Shown here in pieces: positions 1 through 5,375 of a DNA stretch of 5,694 nucleotides. Positions within the stretch are counted from its first letter, which is position 1, and every line of letters begins with the position of its first letter. Origin of the DNA: an uncultured Planctomycetaceae bacterium. Lineage in GTDB: Bacteria > Planctomycetota > Planctomycetia > Pirellulales > Pirellulaceae. Under the pieces are notes generated by a model, which was not told where the DNA came from, made no database searches, and was given only the letters and a program-made list of their open reading frames with translations. The position numbers and the translations under genes were made by a program. The stretch covers positions 1 through 5,694 of the forward strand of contig CALBTA010000188.1 of the NCBI GenBank assembly GCA_937967755.1, given 5' to 3'.

Positions 1-87
1 CCCGCATCGGGCCACCTGACGATTTGGATGGACCCGATAGGGCGCGTCCACCGCGCGGCGGCCCGTTGGTTTGATGAGCATTTGTAG
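1..87 (+). CDS. C-terminal fragment of an unidentified protein (5' end outside window)
   Basis: Frame 1 is open from the window edge to a TAG at 85-87 and gives 28 residues ending in RAAARWFDEHL. Its codons mostly end in G or C, as in the other genes here. The other two plus frames either stop early (frame 2) or give a Pro/Gly/Arg-rich product unlike a folded domain (frame 3). The end looks like a short amphipathic C-terminal helix, but I do not recognise the family and assign no function. It converges on the ABC exporter gene, with 48 nt between the two stop codons. The stop codon is part of a GTAG tetranucleotide that begins a hairpin. The fragment is short, so a chance open frame remains possible. 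Confidence 0.42.
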   Translation, partial: PASGHLTIWMDPIGRVHRAAARWFDEHL

Positions 88-132
88 CGTGGAGTTTCAC
101 TCCGTCCAGAACGCAGTGCAACTACGTTCTAC
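84..132. repeat. GTAG-plus-hairpin unit (REP-like) between convergent genes
   Basis: GTAG at 84-87 is followed by the hairpin GGAGT-TTC-ACTCC (91-103) and a second, weaker stem, AGAACG (108-113) with CGTTCT (125-130). The segment ends in CTAC (129-132), so GTAG appears at the outer end on both strands. REP sequences acted on by RAYT proteins typically have a GTAG-like tetranucleotide 5' of a hairpin. Calling this a REP is inference from that layout. There is no T-run after the stem on either strand, so it is not a canonical intrinsic terminator, although it lies where two convergent genes end. Confidence 0.35.
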
Positions 133-135
133 GAC

Positions 136-2130
136 TTACGCACTCTTCCGAAACTCAACGTCGTGCAAGCGTTGATATTGTTCGCAGCGCGAAATGAGTT
201 CCGCGTGCGTGCCTTGATCGACAATTTGGCCCATTTCCATGACGATGATGCGGTCCGCCAGTGCCAGGGTCGAAAGGCGATGGGTGATCATGATCGCGGT
301 TCGCCCGCGAATGAACCGCGTTAGCGCTTGATGAACAAGCTGCTCGCTTTCGATGTCGACCTGGCTGGTCGCTTCGTCGAGGATCAAAATCTCCGGCTCG
401 CGAAGAATGGCTCGGGCCAGCGCGATCCGCTGACGCTGCCCGCCGGAGAGCTTTCCGCCGCCCGCTCCCACCATCGTTTCGTAACCACGCTCCAGCCGGT
501 TCACGATGAATTCGTGGGCATGTGCCTGCCGAGCAGCTTGTTCCACTTGTTCGTCAGTGGCATCGAGCGAGCCGTAGCGAATATTCGCGCGGACAGTGTC
601 GTCAAACAAATGCGTCTGCTGAGAGACCAGCCCAATTCGCCCGCGCAAGTCATCCAGCGCGAGTTGGCGAATGTCTACCCCGTCGATACAAACGCTGCCC
701 GCTACTGGGTCGTGGAACCGGGGAATCAGGTTCGACAGCGTACTCTTCCCGCAACCATTGGCACCGACGATCGCCACCGATTGACCGAAGGGAATTTCGA
801 TGTCAATGCCGCTGAGAACCATCGGGCCATCCCCGTAGCGGAACGCAACGTTGTCCATCGAAATCGCCCGGTGCGGGAGCGCGATTTGTTGTGGCTTTTC
901 GGGGTCGGCGATGGCGGGCGGGCGATCGATGATGGCGAAGATGCGATCGGCAGCGGGCCAACCCGGTTGGATCATGCCCCAGATGTCGGCGATTTTTCTG
1001 GCGGGATCGGCGGCACCAGCCAACAGCGCGAAGAACGTAAAGAACGCTTCCGGCGTGAGCGCCCGATCCGAAACGCGGATACCCAACAGGTGCGTTTGCT
1101 GCGTCAGCACGAGGTAACCGCCCGTCAGCAAGGCGAGCGAAATCACGCCGACACCGAGCGTTTCGCTAACCGGTTTGGTCAACGCGTTGTAGAAAATGAT
1201 CCGCATCGATTTACGGTAAAACGCAATGGCCCGCTGCTTGAACCGCGAGCGTTCGTACTGCGCCATCGTGAACGCCTTGACGATTTGCACCGCCTCGATC
1301 GACTCGCTCAACTGCGCAACCAGGTGCGACATTTGCTCCATCGCCCGGCGGTTGGCCCGTTTGATCGACCGGGCCAGCAATTGCATCAGCACGGCGGCGA
1401 CCGGAACCAACAACAGGCAAACCAACAACAACCGCCAATTGAACCACGCGGCGCCGGCGAGGCAGGCGAGCATCTTGAACGGTTCGACCGTGGCACGGCA
1501 AAAGATGTTGCGCAGCGCGGTGGTCAGCGTTTCCATGTCGTAGGTAAAGCGGCTGGTGAACTCGGCCGTGCTGTTTTCGCTGAGGCTGGCAAGGTCCAGC
1601 CGCAGCGCGCTGGCGAAGTACTCACCGCGGATGGTTTTCATTGTCAGCCCAACCGCCCGTTCGACCAGGATCGTGCTGCCCATCAGGAACGCACTTTTCA
1701 AGAGCGTTCCCAGCATCAGCAACCCGGCAACCACCAGCAGTGAAGTGAACGCCCGGCGTGGCAGCTGGCTGACCCACGGTTTGGCCCACTGGTAATTCCG
1801 CAGCGCTTTAGCTTCCGACAACCGGCGTTGTCGCTGGCGGAAAAGTTTGTCTTCTGCTTGGGCGACCGCTGCCGGATCGCCGTGGGCGAGATCACTTCGT
1901 AAGTTGTCAATTTCTGCGTCCGCCCGGGCGATCGCTTGTTCGCAAGTGGCGATTTCGCTCTCGACCCACTCTGGCAATGACTGGTTGCGCAGCAGCACCT
2001 CCATCAGCGGGTAGACGCCGCCGATATTCGCGCCCCAGAAACCAGCCACCAGCACGCTGCACGCCAGCGCAGCCGCCAACGTGAATGGGCGGCGAAGGCA
2101 CAAGCCAAGTGCGCGGGAGAAGTTGCTCAT
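136..2130 (-). CDS. ABC exporter half-transporter, fused membrane and ATPase domains (MsbA/LipidA-exporter-like type)
   Basis: This 664-residue inner-membrane ABC exporter subunit would work as a homodimer, or with a partner, to export a substrate using ATP. The ATPase domain (about 420-660) is intact: Walker A GANGCGKST at 456-464, Q-loop glutamine in LVSQQTHLF near 504, signature LSGGQ at 561-565, Walker B ILILDEA with D585 and E586, and switch His617 in ITHRLS. Hydrophobic segments lie near 15-47, 128-155, 215-252 and 320-372, fitting a six-helix domain. Between the first two helices is an unusually long polar stretch (about 48-127), rich in Glu, Arg, Ala and Gln and coiled-coil-like. Typical MsbA-type proteins are about 580 residues, so this insertion explains most of the extra length. 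The ATG at 2130 has a GGTGGA (2140-2135) just upstream. Family resemblance is to lipid or multidrug exporters; the substrate cannot be read from sequence. It is last in a minus-strand cluster after a 134-nt gap and may have its own promoter. Confidence 0.95.
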   Translation of the reverse strand: MSNFSRALGLCLRRPFTLAAALACSVLVAGFWGANIGGVYPLMEVLLRNQSLPEWVESEIATCEQAIARADAEIDNLRSDLAHGDPAAVAQAEDKLFRQRQRRLSEAKALRNYQWAKPWVSQLPRRAFTSLLVVAGLLMLGTLLKSAFLMGSTILVERAVGLTMKTIRGEYFASALRLDLASLSENSTAEFTSRFTYDMETLTTALRNIFCRATVEPFKMLACLAGAAWFNWRLLLVCLLLVPVAAVLMQLLARSIKRANRRAMEQMSHLVAQLSESIEAVQIVKAFTMAQYERSRFKQRAIAFYRKSMRIIFYNALTKPVSETLGVGVISLALLTGGYLVLTQQTHLLGIRVSDRALTPEAFFTFFALLAGAADPARKIADIWGMIQPGWPAADRIFAIIDRPPAIADPEKPQQIALPHRAISMDNVAFRYGDGPMVLSGIDIEIPFGQSVAIVGANGCGKSTLSNLIPRFHDPVAGSVCIDGVDIRQLALDDLRGRIGLVSQQTHLFDDTVRANIRYGSLDATDEQVEQAARQAHAHEFIVNRLERGYETMVGAGGGKLSGGQRQRIALARAILREPEILILDEATSQVDIESEQLVHQALTRFIRGRTAIMITHRLSTLALADRIIVMEMGQIVDQGTHAELISRCEQYQRLHDVEFRKSA

Positions 2131-2158
2131 CTATTCCACCATCCATGGTGACTGCAAA

Positions 2159-2206
2159 GTCGCTTTTCGCTCCGCGAAAAGTGTTGCTCGCGGAGCGAAC
2201 AACGAC
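2159..2206. repeat. Double-hairpin inverted repeat (REPIN-like), 18-nt arms
   Basis: The arm at 2159-2176 and the reverse complement of 2189-2206 match at 16 of 18 positions, including an uninterrupted 11-nt TTCGCTCCGCG, around a 12-nt spacer. Each half also folds alone: CTTTTCGC-TCC-GCGAAAAG (2163-2181, 8 bp perfect) and GTTGCTCGC-GGA-GCGAACAAC (2183-2203, 8 of 9 bp). A smaller stem, AACGAC with GTCGTT (2201-2217), overlaps the right edge. It lies between the stop of the 89-residue membrane protein and the start of the ABC exporter. No T-tract follows a stem on the minus strand, so intrinsic termination is doubtful. A repeated genomic element or an RNA processing or stability structure fits better. 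Confidence 0.6.
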
Positions 2207-2264
2207 ACCGCGTCGTTTTAACACATCGGCACAGCCGGACCAATATCGCGACGTGCCAGCAATG

Positions 2265-2534
2265 CTATCGCTGATCGGCGTCGCGGTTGATCCACAGCAG
2301 CACGGCATGTGCAATCTTGATGGTGATCAGGAGCAGCGGCGGCATCACAACGACTAACACGACCAGCATCTTGTCAAACTCGATGCCCAGTTCGACCGCC
2401 CGCCCCGCATAGTAGATTCCGCTGCCTACGACCGAACAAACGACCATGGCCAAAATGATCGAACCCAAGGTGAACCGGGGCCGCAGCAGGCTGGGCCGGG
2501 GCGGCTGGGGCGATTCCGATGGTTCTTCGTTCAT
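2265..2534 (-). CDS. Small two-helix membrane protein, function unknown
   Basis: The product has 89 residues. A polar, proline-rich cytoplasmic-looking start (residues 1-20, EEPSESPQPPRPS) is followed by two hydrophobic segments, about 21-44 (FTLGSIILAMVVCSVVGSG) and 56-82 (MLVVLVVVMPPLLLITIKIAHAVLLW), joined by a short loop containing ELGIEFD. There is no signal peptidase site and no recognisable catalytic motif. Short Pro-rich-start, FTLGS/FSLR-type membrane proteins are common in planctomycetes, but I know of no assigned role. The gene starts 28 nt after the stop of the phosphoesterase-like gene on the same strand, suggesting co-transcription. I see no clear ribosome-binding site before the ATG at 2534. 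It could be an accessory subunit for the exporter downstream, but only position supports this. Confidence 0.75.
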   Translation of the reverse strand: MNEEPSESPQPPRPSLLRPRFTLGSIILAMVVCSVVGSGIYYAGRAVELGIEFDKMLVVLVVVMPPLLLITIKIAHAVLLWINRDADQR

Positions 2535-2562
2535 CGCGAAGGCACGCTCGAATTGATTGGCT

Positions 2563-3459
2563 TCAATTTGCTGATGCAGCGACTGCCACGCCGTTGTGCA
2601 AATGTCTCACATGGCGGAGCAGATCGGTACTGCCGCGAACCGTTTCGCCCAGCGGCAGCGAAATGTAACAAGCCTTGTCGCCGCAGCAATCGATAATCAT
2701 TTGACGAGAATTCGGCGCGTGGTATCCGCGTTCACAAGGTTCGTGACCCGTCACGAAGCTCTTCGCCCCGGTGGCGTTCGCGAACGCATCGGCGTTCTGC
2801 TGGCTGTAATCACGCCCCCACACCATGCGAAACACGTCGCCCCCTTCAGAAAGATCGCTCTCGGTCAGATCGCGCTCGAACACGGTGGCGTCGAATCCAC
2901 GGTTTCGGATATCGGCCGGCAAGCTGTGGCAAATCATCAAGTCGCCCACCCGAATCGCCAGCGGGAGCGCCGCCAGGAATTCGACAATCGCGTCGCGCAT
3001 CTCGTCCGCCGCATCGCCATACATTTCTTGCAGCCCGCAGCGGAACAGCAGGTTCAACATCCGCTTCGATTTCATAATCGGGAAGTCGGTAAGCTCCGCC
3101 AGTTCGTGGTTGCTGAGGATGAAATGAAAACGCTCTCCGTACTTCACTTGCAACGCGGCGATTTCTTCCAGCATCAGGTGCGACATGCAGCCGCCACCCG
3201 TGGGATAGGTCGGGCCGCCGTGGCAGACTTCCTGCATCAGCAAATGCCGCCGCGAGTGCTGATCGAGCGACGCCACTTCCAAAATGCGGTTGAAGTTACG
3301 GCGGTGCCCATGCAGATCGGCGGTGATCATCAGTTCGTCGCAATCATCGGGCGACAGCGACACGACGTTGCCGCTGCGCAGCGATGAGCCGCCTGCAACT
3401 TGCGCGGCCTGGCGATAGGTCTCAAGAATCTGGTCGATCGTTTCTTTGGCGGCAACCAT
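2563..3459 (-). CDS. PPP-family metallophosphoesterase-like protein with altered GDxxDRG motif
   Basis: The product has 298 residues from the ATG at 3459; a GTG at 3462 would add one. Motifs follow the order of the PPP phosphatase/ApaH-type calcineurin-like fold: ADLHGH (about 47-52, for GDxHG), QEVCHGG (76-82, where GDxxDRG is expected), SNHE (116-119, for GNHE), a metal-ligand-like His178 in CHSLP, VWGRDY (213-218, comparable to the LWSDP segment) and GHEP (238-241). Four of the five metal-binding blocks are readable. In the second block the usual bridging Asp is Glu and the DRG triplet reads HGG, and 76-93 is Gly/Cys-rich (PTYPTGGGC). Function is therefore uncertain: an active phosphatase with altered metal or substrate preference, or a divergent binding protein. 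There is no signal peptide, so it is probably cytoplasmic. It heads the minus-strand cluster, with its 5' end facing the divergent His-rich protein gene. Confidence 0.88.
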   Translation of the reverse strand: MVAAKETIDQILETYRQAAQVAGGSSLRSGNVVSLSPDDCDELMITADLHGHRRNFNRILEVASLDQHSRRHLLMQEVCHGGPTYPTGGGCMSHLMLEEIAALQVKYGERFHFILSNHELAELTDFPIMKSKRMLNLLFRCGLQEMYGDAADEMRDAIVEFLAALPLAIRVGDLMICHSLPADIRNRGFDATVFERDLTESDLSEGGDVFRMVWGRDYSQQNADAFANATGAKSFVTGHEPCERGYHAPNSRQMIIDCCGDKACYISLPLGETVRGSTDLLRHVRHLHNGVAVAASAN

Positions 3460-3500
3460 CACGATGTTAAAGCTATCACTTGCAATGCTGTCAGTCCACC

Positions 3501-3597
3501 TTGGCCGCGGGAAGTAGAACGGGCACTCTTGCCCGTGATTTGATCCGTCTACGCTGGTCTGTTAGCCGGGCAAGAGTGCCTGCTCTACAGTTGGCCG
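3501..3597. repeat. REPIN-like element: two inverted GTAG hairpins with short flanking direct repeats
   Basis: The arm at 3514-3535 and the reverse complement of 3567-3588 match at 20 of 22 positions around a 31-nt spacer. Each arm is itself a hairpin: CGGGCA-CTCT-TGCCCG (3520-3535, perfect 6-bp stem) and CGGGCA-AGAG-TGCCTG (3567-3582, one G-T pair). GTAG marks the outer end of each arm (3514-3517, and CTAC at 3585-3588). This is the published REPIN layout: paired REPs, GTAG outside, hairpin inside. TTGGCCG occurs on both sides in the same orientation (3501-3507 and 3591-3597), offset 6 and 2 nt from the arms. It may be a target duplication or chance. The element sits in the divergent promoter region of the phosphoesterase-like and His-rich genes. 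Confidence 0.68.
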
Positions 3598-3624
3598 ACT
3601 GTGCCAGCCCTTCGACATTCGGGT

Positions 3625-3649
3625 TGTAATGGTTTTGCCAAATATTACA
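3625..3649. promoter_or_regulatory. Possible operator-like dyad upstream of the His-rich protein gene
   Basis: TGTAAT (3625-3630) and ATTACA (3644-3649) form a perfect 6-bp dyad with a 13-nt spacer holding the small palindrome TTTGCCAAA (3634-3642). It is AT-rich against a GC-rich background and lies about 85 nt before the start codon. A regulator site or part of a promoter is plausible. No matching -35/-10 pair with normal spacing was found, and a dyad this short can occur by chance. Confidence 0.2.
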
Positions 3650-3716
3650 GTTCGCCCAAGGTCCGCGCCGATGAACCTAGAGAGAGGCACTCACCTACAA
3701 CGGCATCCATCATCGC

Positions 3717-3724
3717 AAGGAAGG
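3717..3724 (+). promoter_or_regulatory. Ribosome-binding site AAGGAAGG
   Basis: The purine run AAGGAAGG ends 10 nt before the ATG at 3735. It is one of two convincing Shine-Dalgarno-like sites in the window and supports this start, which also begins a clean signal peptide. Confidence 0.55.
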
Positions 3725-3734
3725 CTTACCGGCC

Positions 3735-4115
3735 ATGAAATACCTGATCGCAACTTTCGCCGCTGCGGCGTTGTTATTCGTCACGGCCCAAGACAGCTTC
3801 GCCCAAAAAGGATTCGGAAAGGGCGGCGCGCCGTCGCACGGTTGGGGCCACACGCAGCATGGCCACCACGGCTATGGCTACCCGCACTATTACGGCCATC
3901 TGCATCATGGTCATCATGGTCATCACGGCCATGGTGGACACATTGGGCACGGCGACTACTGGCGTGCACCATACGACTTGGGTGCCGTTCCGTACTACCC
4001 ATCGCCCGCATACAACCCCGGCCCGCTCTCGCCCACGGTAACTTATCCGTACTATACGACGCGTGGCCCGCGAGATTTTCTGATGGCCAACCCGCCGACC
4101 ATTGGACCGCGTTAG
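3735..4115 (+). CDS. Small secreted His/Gly/Tyr-rich protein with conserved-looking C-terminal tail
   Basis: The product has 126 residues. Residues 1-23 form a signal peptide (one Lys, a hydrophobic ATFAAAALLFV core, probable cleavage after SFA). The mature part begins with QKGFGKGG. Residues 35-72 are low-complexity, with 16 histidines among Gly and Tyr, including three HHG units (57-65). A Pro/Tyr-rich linker follows, then a tail with YPYYTTRGPRDFL (104-116) and NPPTIGP (119-125). From memory, very similar tails end many small secreted planctomycete proteins; I could not check this. The His cluster suggests binding of Zn, Cu or Ni, or a pH-sensitive surface role, but no enzyme motif is present. 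There are no cysteines. AAGGAAGG precedes the ATG. The gene stands alone, divergent from the phosphoesterase-like gene. The start, signal peptide and codon pattern make it far more credible than the overlapping frames. Confidence 0.85.
   Translation: MKYLIATFAAAALLFVTAQDSFAQKGFGKGGAPSHGWGHTQHGHHGYGYPHYYGHLHHGHHGHHGHGGHIGHGDYWRAPYDLGAVPYYPSPAYNPGPLSPTVTYPYYTTRGPRDFLMANPPTIGPR
3903..3929 (+). repeat. Three tandem 9-nt units (CATCATGGT) encoding HHG
   Basis: Units at 3903-3911 and 3912-3920 are identical. The third (3921-3929, CATCACGGC) differs only at third codon positions. The array is in frame with the His-rich protein and could expand or contract by slippage. Confidence 0.7.
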
Positions 4116-4401
4116 AGTCTGAGTTGCTTTCGTTGCCGGCGCATCATCAGGAAAAGCGATTCTTGAAGGTCGTTTAGCCGCGTTCGGGAGAAGATTGTCG
4201 GAAGCGTTGAAGACTTTGTACACGCAATCCACGACAATCGCCGGACGAACGTGTTCACGGATAGCGGCGCTGTCTCACTTTCCTGCGGACGCTGCAGAGA
4301 CGGCATCTGTTGGCATGGTTCTGCGCGTCCTTCGGAAAGCGGCTAAACAATCGCTCGCACTTCCGTCGTAACGCTCATTGCGTTGTCCTACAATACAGCG
4401 C
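4116..4401. other. 286-bp intergenic stretch, mostly featureless; one 8-bp dyad
   Basis: No convincing gene is seen on either strand. The open frames here lack ribosome-binding sites or give low-complexity Arg/Ser/Leu-rich products. GATTGTCG (4193-4200) and CGACAATC (4232-4239) are perfect complements around a 31-nt loop. A second stem, GCTGTCTC (4269-4276) with GAGACGGC (4297-4304), needs one G-T pair. Neither is followed by a T-run, so I do not call a terminator. The right end holds the candidate promoter for the next gene. Confidence 0.5.
4389..4394 (+). promoter_or_regulatory. Candidate -10 box TACAAT immediately before a start codon
   Basis: TACAAT is one base from the sigma-70 consensus TATAAT. 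Seven bases separate it from the ATG at 4402, so transcription would begin at or next to the start codon and give a leaderless mRNA. No good -35 box lies 16-18 nt upstream (TCGTAA at 4366-4371 is poor), and no Shine-Dalgarno site precedes the ATG. Confidence 0.4.
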
Positions 4402-4974
4402 ATGAGTACTCCTGCTTCCCCGCAACCGCACCCGCCGGCCCCAAGCGAACCGGTCGCCTCGCGCATTGGAAAGCGACTGCCCGGTTGTCTGGCGTCGATG
4501 CTTCTCGGCGCGGCCATCAGCGCGGTTTGCGGAGCGATCGGCCGGGCAATGGTCGCTCTCATATTCATCTACCTGGTTGATGCCGGGAACGGATCGTTCT
4601 TCGCCAACACGTTCTCGACAGCGGACAAATCAATCTGGGAAGTCATCGTCGCGCATCGAGCCCTGTTGCTGATCTCTGGTTCCATCGGGTTGGTCGTCTG
4701 CGGATTGGCCGGCGCGACCGGGCGAGAGTACATCGCCGCACCCGTCGGCGCACTGCTCTCTGGCACCCCTTGTTTTGTCCTGGCCGTGTTTCCTTCGATG
4801 TTCTTCATGGCCATGTCAGGCGGCAACAACGAGCCCGATCAACAAGCAGTCATCACCGCGCTGATCTTGATGATCATCGTCGGAGCGGTCGCCAGCGCCG
4901 CAGGGCCGTTGGTCGCCCGCTTCGCCATTCCCGCAATCCAACGCAGCCGCCACGGCGGGGGCGGAATTTTGTAG
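4402..4974 (+). CDS. Multi-pass membrane protein, function unknown
   Basis: The product has 190 residues from the ATG at 4402. A TTG at 4378 would add eight residues with no better signal, so I prefer the ATG. After a Pro/Ser-rich cytoplasmic-looking start (1-20), hydrophobic Gly/Ala-rich segments lie near 28-59 (long enough for one tilted helix or a hairpin), 87-105, 111-138 and 149-172, giving four or five helices. Small residues are frequent in them (GLAGATG, GAVASAAGP), suggesting tightly packed helices. A polar loop, 60-86, lies between the first two segments, and a short basic tail (RSRHGGGG) ends the protein. There are no catalytic or transporter signatures. It follows the His-rich gene on the same strand, but 286 nt away with its own candidate promoter, so an operon is doubtful. 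Confidence 0.78.
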   Translation: MSTPASPQPHPPAPSEPVASRIGKRLPGCLASMLLGAAISAVCGAIGRAMVALIFIYLVDAGNGSFFANTFSTADKSIWEVIVAHRALLLISGSIGLVVCGLAGATGREYIAAPVGALLSGTPCFVLAVFPSMFFMAMSGGNNEPDQQAVITALILMIIVGAVASAAGPLVARFAIPAIQRSRHGGGGIL

Positions 4975-5016
4975 CAACGGTCACAAGAACAACGCTTTTT
5001 GATTTCCACGATCGCC

Positions 5017-5057
5017 TTCCGCGATCCGCAATCCGCATTCACAATCCGAAATCCAGG
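5017..5057. repeat. Degenerate 7-nt tandem repeat, (A/T)TCCGCA-like
   Basis: Successive units are TTCCGCG, ATCCGCA, ATCCGCA, TTCACA (one base short), ATCCGAA and ATCCAGG. Two adjacent copies are identical. It lies in the 192-bp gap between two convergent genes (4974 on plus, 5167 on minus), which otherwise shows no gene or terminator. Confidence 0.5.
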
Positions 5058-5166
5058 CCGATCACTAGCCGGAGTGCTGGTGCCGCCGCGAAGTGTGGAA
5101 GCCAACAAGCGTTTCCGTGTCGGGGAATTGGTGAGCGGAAGAGTGTATCATGGGTCCGAACGGGAA

Positions 5167-5322
5167 TCACAGGTGCTTTAGCAGGAAGGCGATCAACTGA
5201 AAGAGACCCATCGCGATAGCAATACCAATTCCAATGCTCCAATCACGTAGGGCGTTTGGCTTTGGCTTTCGTTTGCGTGGCGGGGGCTGCTGATCGGCCG
5301 TGGGTGATTGGTAGGGGTTCAT
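5167..5322 (-). CDS. 51-residue MNPYQSP-type membrane protein
   Basis: From the ATG at 5322 the product starts MNPYQSP, an N-terminal pattern I associate with many small planctomycete membrane proteins. A Pro- and Arg/Lys-rich segment follows (13-22, PPPRKRKPKP), then one hydrophobic helix at about 28-48 (WSIGIGIAIAMGLFQLIAFLL) and a short KHL end. By the positive-inside rule the basic N-terminus should be cytoplasmic. An upstream in-frame ATG at 5373 would add 17 residues lacking family character, so I reject it. No clear ribosome-binding site precedes either start. It is divergent from the esterase gene and convergent with the multi-pass membrane protein. No function can be assigned. Confidence 0.65.
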   Translation of the reverse strand: MNPYQSPTADQQPPPRKRKPKPNALRDWSIGIGIAIAMGLFQLIAFLLKHL

Positions 5323-5375
5323 CGGTAACGCTGGCCCATCGCTTCGTAGGGAGCGAACTGAAGCTGATAACATTA

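Noticed and set aside
328..1743. 471-codon open frame on the plus strand, antisense to the ABC exporter
   Set aside because: Its product is rich in Arg, Gln and His with no domain or hydrophobic pattern, as expected for the mirror of a GC-rich gene. The minus-strand frame carries every ABC motif.
2163..2217. Intrinsic terminator for the 89-residue membrane protein gene
   Set aside because: Strong stems exist, but on the minus strand none is followed by a run of T; the only T-run (2216-2219) is on the plus strand, where no gene ends.
2596..3387. 263-codon plus-strand frame opposite the phosphoesterase-like gene
   Set aside because: Low-complexity Arg/Gln/His/Val product without recognisable motifs. 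The opposite strand encodes ordered metallophosphoesterase motifs.
3629..4177. 182-codon plus-strand frame overlapping the His-rich gene
   Set aside because: Its start lacks a ribosome-binding site and the Trp/Arg/Ser-rich product has no signal peptide. The frame starting at 3735 has both signals.
3774..4232. 152-codon minus-strand frame opposite the His-rich gene, with a Met/Thr/Val run
   Set aside because: The low-complexity run is the reverse complement of the CATCATGGT repeats, so it follows from the real gene on the other strand.
4275..4568. 97-codon minus-strand frame across the start of the multi-pass membrane protein
   Set aside because: Arg/Ala/Gly-rich product without structure, overlapping a much better membrane-protein frame and its candidate promoter.
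4971..4986. GTAG at the end of the multi-pass membrane protein gene as another REP start
   Set aside because: No hairpin follows this GTAG, so it is just the stop codon preceded by a G.
5017..5057. CRISPR-like array
   Set aside because: The units are 7 nt with no spacers. CRISPR repeats are much longer and separated by unique spacers.
4999..5181. 60-codon plus-strand frame starting at a TTG
   Set aside because: It translates the heptamer repeat, has a rare start and no ribosome-binding site, and resembles no family.
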